This document shows, piece by piece, positions 12,947 through 15,257 of a stretch of DNA of 15,257 nt (its first letter is position 1; each line of letters begins with the position of its first letter). Below the pieces are notes generated by a model. The model saw only the letters and a list, made by a program, of their open reading frames with translations, did not search any database and was not told the origin of the DNA. Location: contig CAZMCA010000076.1 in the NCBI GenBank assembly GCA_964564595.1, positions 1 through 15,257 of the forward strand, given 5' to 3'. Source of the stretch: JBEVOS01 sp964564595. GTDB taxonomy: Bacteria > Pseudomonadota > Alphaproteobacteria > Caulobacterales > Aquidulcibacteraceae. The translations under genes and the position numbers were made by a program.

Positions 12947-13864
12947 ATGCGTGAAGTGAATTTGTCTGGCCTAGACCTCAACCTCCTGCCCCCGCTTGAA
13001 GCTCTGCTGCGCCGCCGAAACGTGACCCACGCCGCGGCGGACGTCGGCCTCTCCCAGCCCGCGATGAGCCGCGCGCTGGCGCGGCTGCGGGATCTTCTCG
13101 GCGATCCGCTGCTGGTGCGCGCGGGCGGCGGTTTGGTGCTCACGCCGCGCGCGCAGACGCTCGCCGCGCAACTCGCGCCCGCGCTGGAGCGCGTCAAAGG
13201 CGTGTTTCGCGACGAGGCGTTCGACCCGAGCGCCGCGCAGCGCACAATCCGCATCGCTGGCGCCGATACGCACGCGATCCTCCTTGCTCCGCCGATCCTC
13301 AAACGCTTCGCCGCCGCCGCGCCCGGTCTCGATCTGCGCATCGAGTCCTATTCGGGCGACATGCTCGCGCGCATGGAAAGCGGCGCGCTCGATTTCGCGT
13401 TCGCGCTGACGAGCACGCAGCTCCCGCCCGGCGCGCGCAGCGAGCGCATCGGCGATGATCGCCTCGCGCTCGTGATGCGGCGCGGACATCCGGCCGCCAA
13501 GAAACGCTGGACCGTCGCGGACTATGCGCGCTTCGACCACGCCGCCGTCGCGATCTTCGGCGATGGCCAAAGCGAGCTCGATGCATTGCTCGCCGCCGAA
13601 GGCATACGCCGCCGCATCGCGTTCACCTCACCGCACTTCATCGCAACGCTCGCCGCCGTCGGCGCCAGCGATTGCGTCACGACGCTCTCGCGCGCCTTCG
13701 CCGCGCACTTTGCCGTGACGTTCGATCTCGTCCTGAAAGAACCGCCGCTCACCGCCGCGCCGCTCGAAGGCACGCTGGTCTGGTCCGATTTGTACGACAG
13801 CGACCCGCTGCTGCGCTGGGCGCGCGGAATCGTGCGCGAAGCGGCGGCGGAGGTGTTCGGCTAG
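12947..13864 (+). CDS. LysR-family transcriptional regulator
   Basis: A 305-residue LysR-type regulator. The N-terminal winged HTH (about 6-66) has LNLLPPLEALLRRRNVTHAAADVGLSQPAMSRALARLRDLLGDPLLVR, the standard pattern, followed by the linker helix. The periplasmic-binding-like effector domain runs from about 95 to 300 (TIRIAGADTHAI, IFGDGQSELDALLAAEGI, SPHFIATLAAVGASDCVTTL). The ATG at 12947 is chosen because the upstream ATG at 12935 lies inside the -10 box. The effector is unknown. It is divergent from the epimerase gene and near the Baeyer-Villiger gene, so control of that ketone-oxidising pair is the simplest reading. Its TAG shares a CTAG with the stop of the opposing Coq4-like gene. 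Confidence 0.94.
   Translation: MREVNLSGLDLNLLPPLEALLRRRNVTHAAADVGLSQPAMSRALARLRDLLGDPLLVRAGGGLVLTPRAQTLAAQLAPALERVKGVFRDEAFDPSAAQRTIRIAGADTHAILLAPPILKRFAAAAPGLDLRIESYSGDMLARMESGALDFAFALTSTQLPPGARSERIGDDRLALVMRRGHPAAKKRWTVADYARFDHAAVAIFGDGQSELDALLAAEGIRRRIAFTSPHFIATLAAVGASDCVTTLSRAFAAHFAVTFDLVLKEPPLTAAPLEGTLVWSDLYDSDPLLRWARGIVREAAAEVFG
13861..13864. other. Second shared CTAG: overlapping convergent stop codons
   Basis: lysR ends with TAG at 13862-13864 and the minus-strand Coq4-like gene ends with TAG at 13863-13861, again inside a single CTAG. This is the same arrangement as at 9998-10001. Confidence 0.9.
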
Positions 13865-14349
13865 CAGGCCGCCGGGCGCACGCGCGCCTCTTGGCCCGGC
13901 CGCACCGCGACACGCACGCCATATTCCTCGCGCAAGTCGCAAAGCGGCGTATCGAGCAGGTGATCGAACGCCGACCACGGCCATTTCAGCCGCTGGCGCG
14001 CGCAGCGCGCCAACGTGCGCGGCACGATGACGGGCGCCTCGGCGATCGTGCGCAGAATTTCGGTGAGCTTGAGCTGGCGGTAAATGTCGATGGAATCGTA
14101 GAGTCGATAGCCTGCCATCACGCCGAACCCTTCGGTCGTCCCGAAGAAGCTCGACAGCTTCACGATGGCTTCATGCGTCAGCGACGTGTCGCAGCCGTAG
14201 AGCACATGGATCGCGTCGTGGCAGCGGAAGAAGTCGCGCGCCTCCGGGCTCAGCTCGGCGTCGCGTTTGAGGCCCGGATTTTCGCGATAGTACTCGGCAA
14301 TCCCCTCGCGCAACGTGCAGCGCGAGTCCTGGTGCATGTACTCGAACAT
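13861..14349 (-). CDS. Small Coq4-like protein (ubiquinone biosynthesis family)
   Basis: A 162-residue protein with the Coq4 metal-binding signature HDxxH-x11-E: His44, Asp45, His48 and Glu60, in FRCHDAIHVLYGCDTSLTHE. In eukaryotes COQ4 is needed for coenzyme Q synthesis and has been proposed to carry out oxidative decarboxylation of the ring precursor. Bacterial homologues exist, and some lineages use them in ubiquinone synthesis. The rest is helical (KLSSFFGTTEGFGVMAGYRLYDSIDIY; LKLTEILRTI) and it is shorter than the 220-265 residues usual for eukaryotic Coq4. There is no signal peptide. The ATG at 14349 has GGAGG 5 bases upstream. It lies 66 bases after ruvB on the same strand and could be cotranscribed. 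Family membership is well supported by the motif; an actual role in quinone synthesis is inference. Confidence 0.83.
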   Translation of the reverse strand: MFEYMHQDSRCTLREGIAEYYRENPGLKRDAELSPEARDFFRCHDAIHVLYGCDTSLTHEAIVKLSSFFGTTEGFGVMAGYRLYDSIDIYRQLKLTEILRTIAEAPVIVPRTLARCARQRLKWPWSAFDHLLDTPLCDLREEYGVRVAVRPGQEARVRPAAC

Positions 14350-14415
14350 CGGCGCCTCCGCAGCGGCCTCGCTGGCGCCGTACGCCTGGCTCGAACGCGG
14401 AGCAACCGAAATCGG

Positions 14416-15257
14416 CTAGCTCTCCCCGAACAGCTCCCCGCTCTCCGGCCTCACCGGCGGCGCTTTCTTGCCGAGGCGCTCATACGCCTTTGGCGCCGCC
14501 ATGCGTCCGCGCGGCGTGCGCATGACGAAGCCCTGCTGCATCAGGTACGGCTCGATCACGTCTTCCAGCGCGTCGCGCGCTTCGGCGAGCGCGGCTGCAA
14601 GCGTTTCAACACCGACTGGCCCGCCGCCATACGTCTCGACCAGCGCCTTCAGATAGCGCCGGTCGAGCAAGTCCAAGCCATCGCTATCGACTTCGAGCCG
14701 CCGCAGCGCCGCATCGGCGACCTTCGCGTCGATCGCGTTTTCGCTCACGTCCGCAAAGTCCCGCACGCGCCGCAGCAAGCGCACCGCGACACGCGGCGTG
14801 CCGCGCGCGCGTTTCGCGATTTCCAGCGCGCCCTCTTCCGTCAGCGGCGCGCCAAGTTTCTCGCCTGCGCGGCGCACGATGCCCGTCAGTTCTTCCGGTC
14901 CGTAAAACTCGAGCCGCACCGGAATGCCGAAGCGATCGCGCAGCGGCGTGCCAAGCAGGCCGGCGCGCGTGGTGGCGCCGATGAGCGTAAACGGCGCAAG
15001 GTCGATCCGCACGCTGCGCGCGGACGGGCCTTCGCCGATGATAATGTCCAAGTGATAGTCCTCCATCGCCGGATAGAGGATTTCTTCGACCTGCGGCGCG
15101 AGGCGGTGAATCTCATCGATGAACAACACGTCGCGCGGTTCGAGATTGGTCAGTAGCGCGGCAAGATCGCCGGCGCGCGCAATCACCGGGCCGCTGGTCG
15201 ACCGGAAGCCAACGCCGAGTTCACGCGCCACGATCTGCGACAGCGTCGTCTTGCCCA
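14416..15257 (-). CDS. ruvB: Holliday junction branch migration helicase RuvB (N-terminus missing)
   Basis: RuvB is the AAA+ hexameric motor that, with RuvA, drives branch migration of Holliday junctions for RuvC cleavage. About 280 C-terminal residues are visible; the gene runs past 15257, where GKTTL of Walker A is just inside the window. Walker B is VLFIDEIHRL, then the RuvA-contacting segment, sensor 1 in LIGATTRAG, and the arginine finger in TPLRDRFGI. The C-terminal winged-helix domain (RYLKALVETYGGGPVGVETLAAAL... and FVMRTPRGRMA) follows. It ends with a loose tail (GELFGES). The usual partner ruvA/ruvC should lie beyond the right edge. Identity is secure. Confidence 0.98.
   Translation of the reverse strand, partial: GKTTLSQIVARELGVGFRSTSGPVIARAGDLAALLTNLEPRDVLFIDEIHRLAPQVEEILYPAMEDYHLDIIIGEGPSARSVRIDLAPFTLIGATTRAGLLGTPLRDRFGIPVRLEFYGPEELTGIVRRAGEKLGAPLTEEGALEIAKRARGTPRVAVRLLRRVRDFADVSENAIDAKVADAALRRLEVDSDGLDLLDRRYLKALVETYGGGPVGVETLAAALAEARDALEDVIEPYLMQQGFVMRTPRGRMAAPKAYERLGKKAPPVRPESGELFGES

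Noticed and set aside
6139..14415. Genomic island or prophage between ybgC and ruvB
   Set aside because: No integrase, transposase, tRNA or flanking repeat is seen, and codon style matches the surroundings. Only the interrupted gene order supports insertion.

Overview
The window is high-GC alphaproteobacterial chromosome. The complete ybgC-tolQ-tolR-tolA-tolB-pal-cpoB-tilS block, the short alphaproteobacterial type of TolA, a Coq4-type protein and a GGAAC-N16-CGTT (EcfG-type) promoter fit a member of the Caulobacterales/Hyphomonadaceae area. The lineage below class is inference from gene order and style, not a database result. Both ends are cut: tilS runs off the left edge and ruvB runs off the right edge. 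No RNA gene, CRISPR array, transposase or integrase is seen, and no gap between genes exceeds about 120 bases.

Region 1 (1-6138, all minus strand) is the Tol-Pal envelope cluster, read right to left: ybgC thioesterase, the TolQ-TolR-TolA inner-membrane motor, periplasmic TolB, the Pal lipoprotein, CpoB, and then tilS (tRNA-Ile2 lysidine synthase). Genes are tightly packed (tolQ/tolR overlap by one base, tolR/tolA abut). A GC-rich hairpin lies between pal and cpoB, and a hairpin covers the tilS start codon. The system spans the envelope, uses proton motive force and helps outer-membrane invagination at division.

Region 2 (about 6139-14349) is accessory and separates ybgC from ruvB, which are neighbours in many proteobacteria. 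On the plus strand: a DUF4142 lipoprotein behind an apparent general-stress (EcfG) promoter; an arsR-SRPBCC pair behind a promoter with a perfect dyad operator between -35 and -10; and a tight aldo/keto reductase-TetR-TRIC-type channel operon with its own dyad upstream. On the minus strand: a type I Baeyer-Villiger monooxygenase and an SDR-type epimerase/dehydratase. A divergent LysR regulator has a near-consensus promoter that would give a leaderless mRNA. Last is a small Coq4-like protein with an intact HDxxH-x11-E metal motif. This part looks like a ketone/redox metabolism and local-regulation cassette with four regulator- or stress-controlled units.

Region 3 (14416-15257, minus strand) is ruvB, the Holliday junction branch-migration motor.

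The most notable non-coding signals are the EcfG promoter overlapped by a 14-bp perfect palindrome (6167-6191), the arsR operator (6818-6833), the dyad upstream of the aldo/keto reductase (7683-7706), an 11-bp inverted repeat before the Baeyer-Villiger gene (11830-11876), and two convergent gene pairs whose stop codons share one CTAG (9998-10001 and 13861-13864). I did not find a clearly new multi-gene defence or mobile system. The best candidates for something undescribed are the regulatory architectures and the LysR/epimerase/BVMO and AKR/TetR/channel modules.
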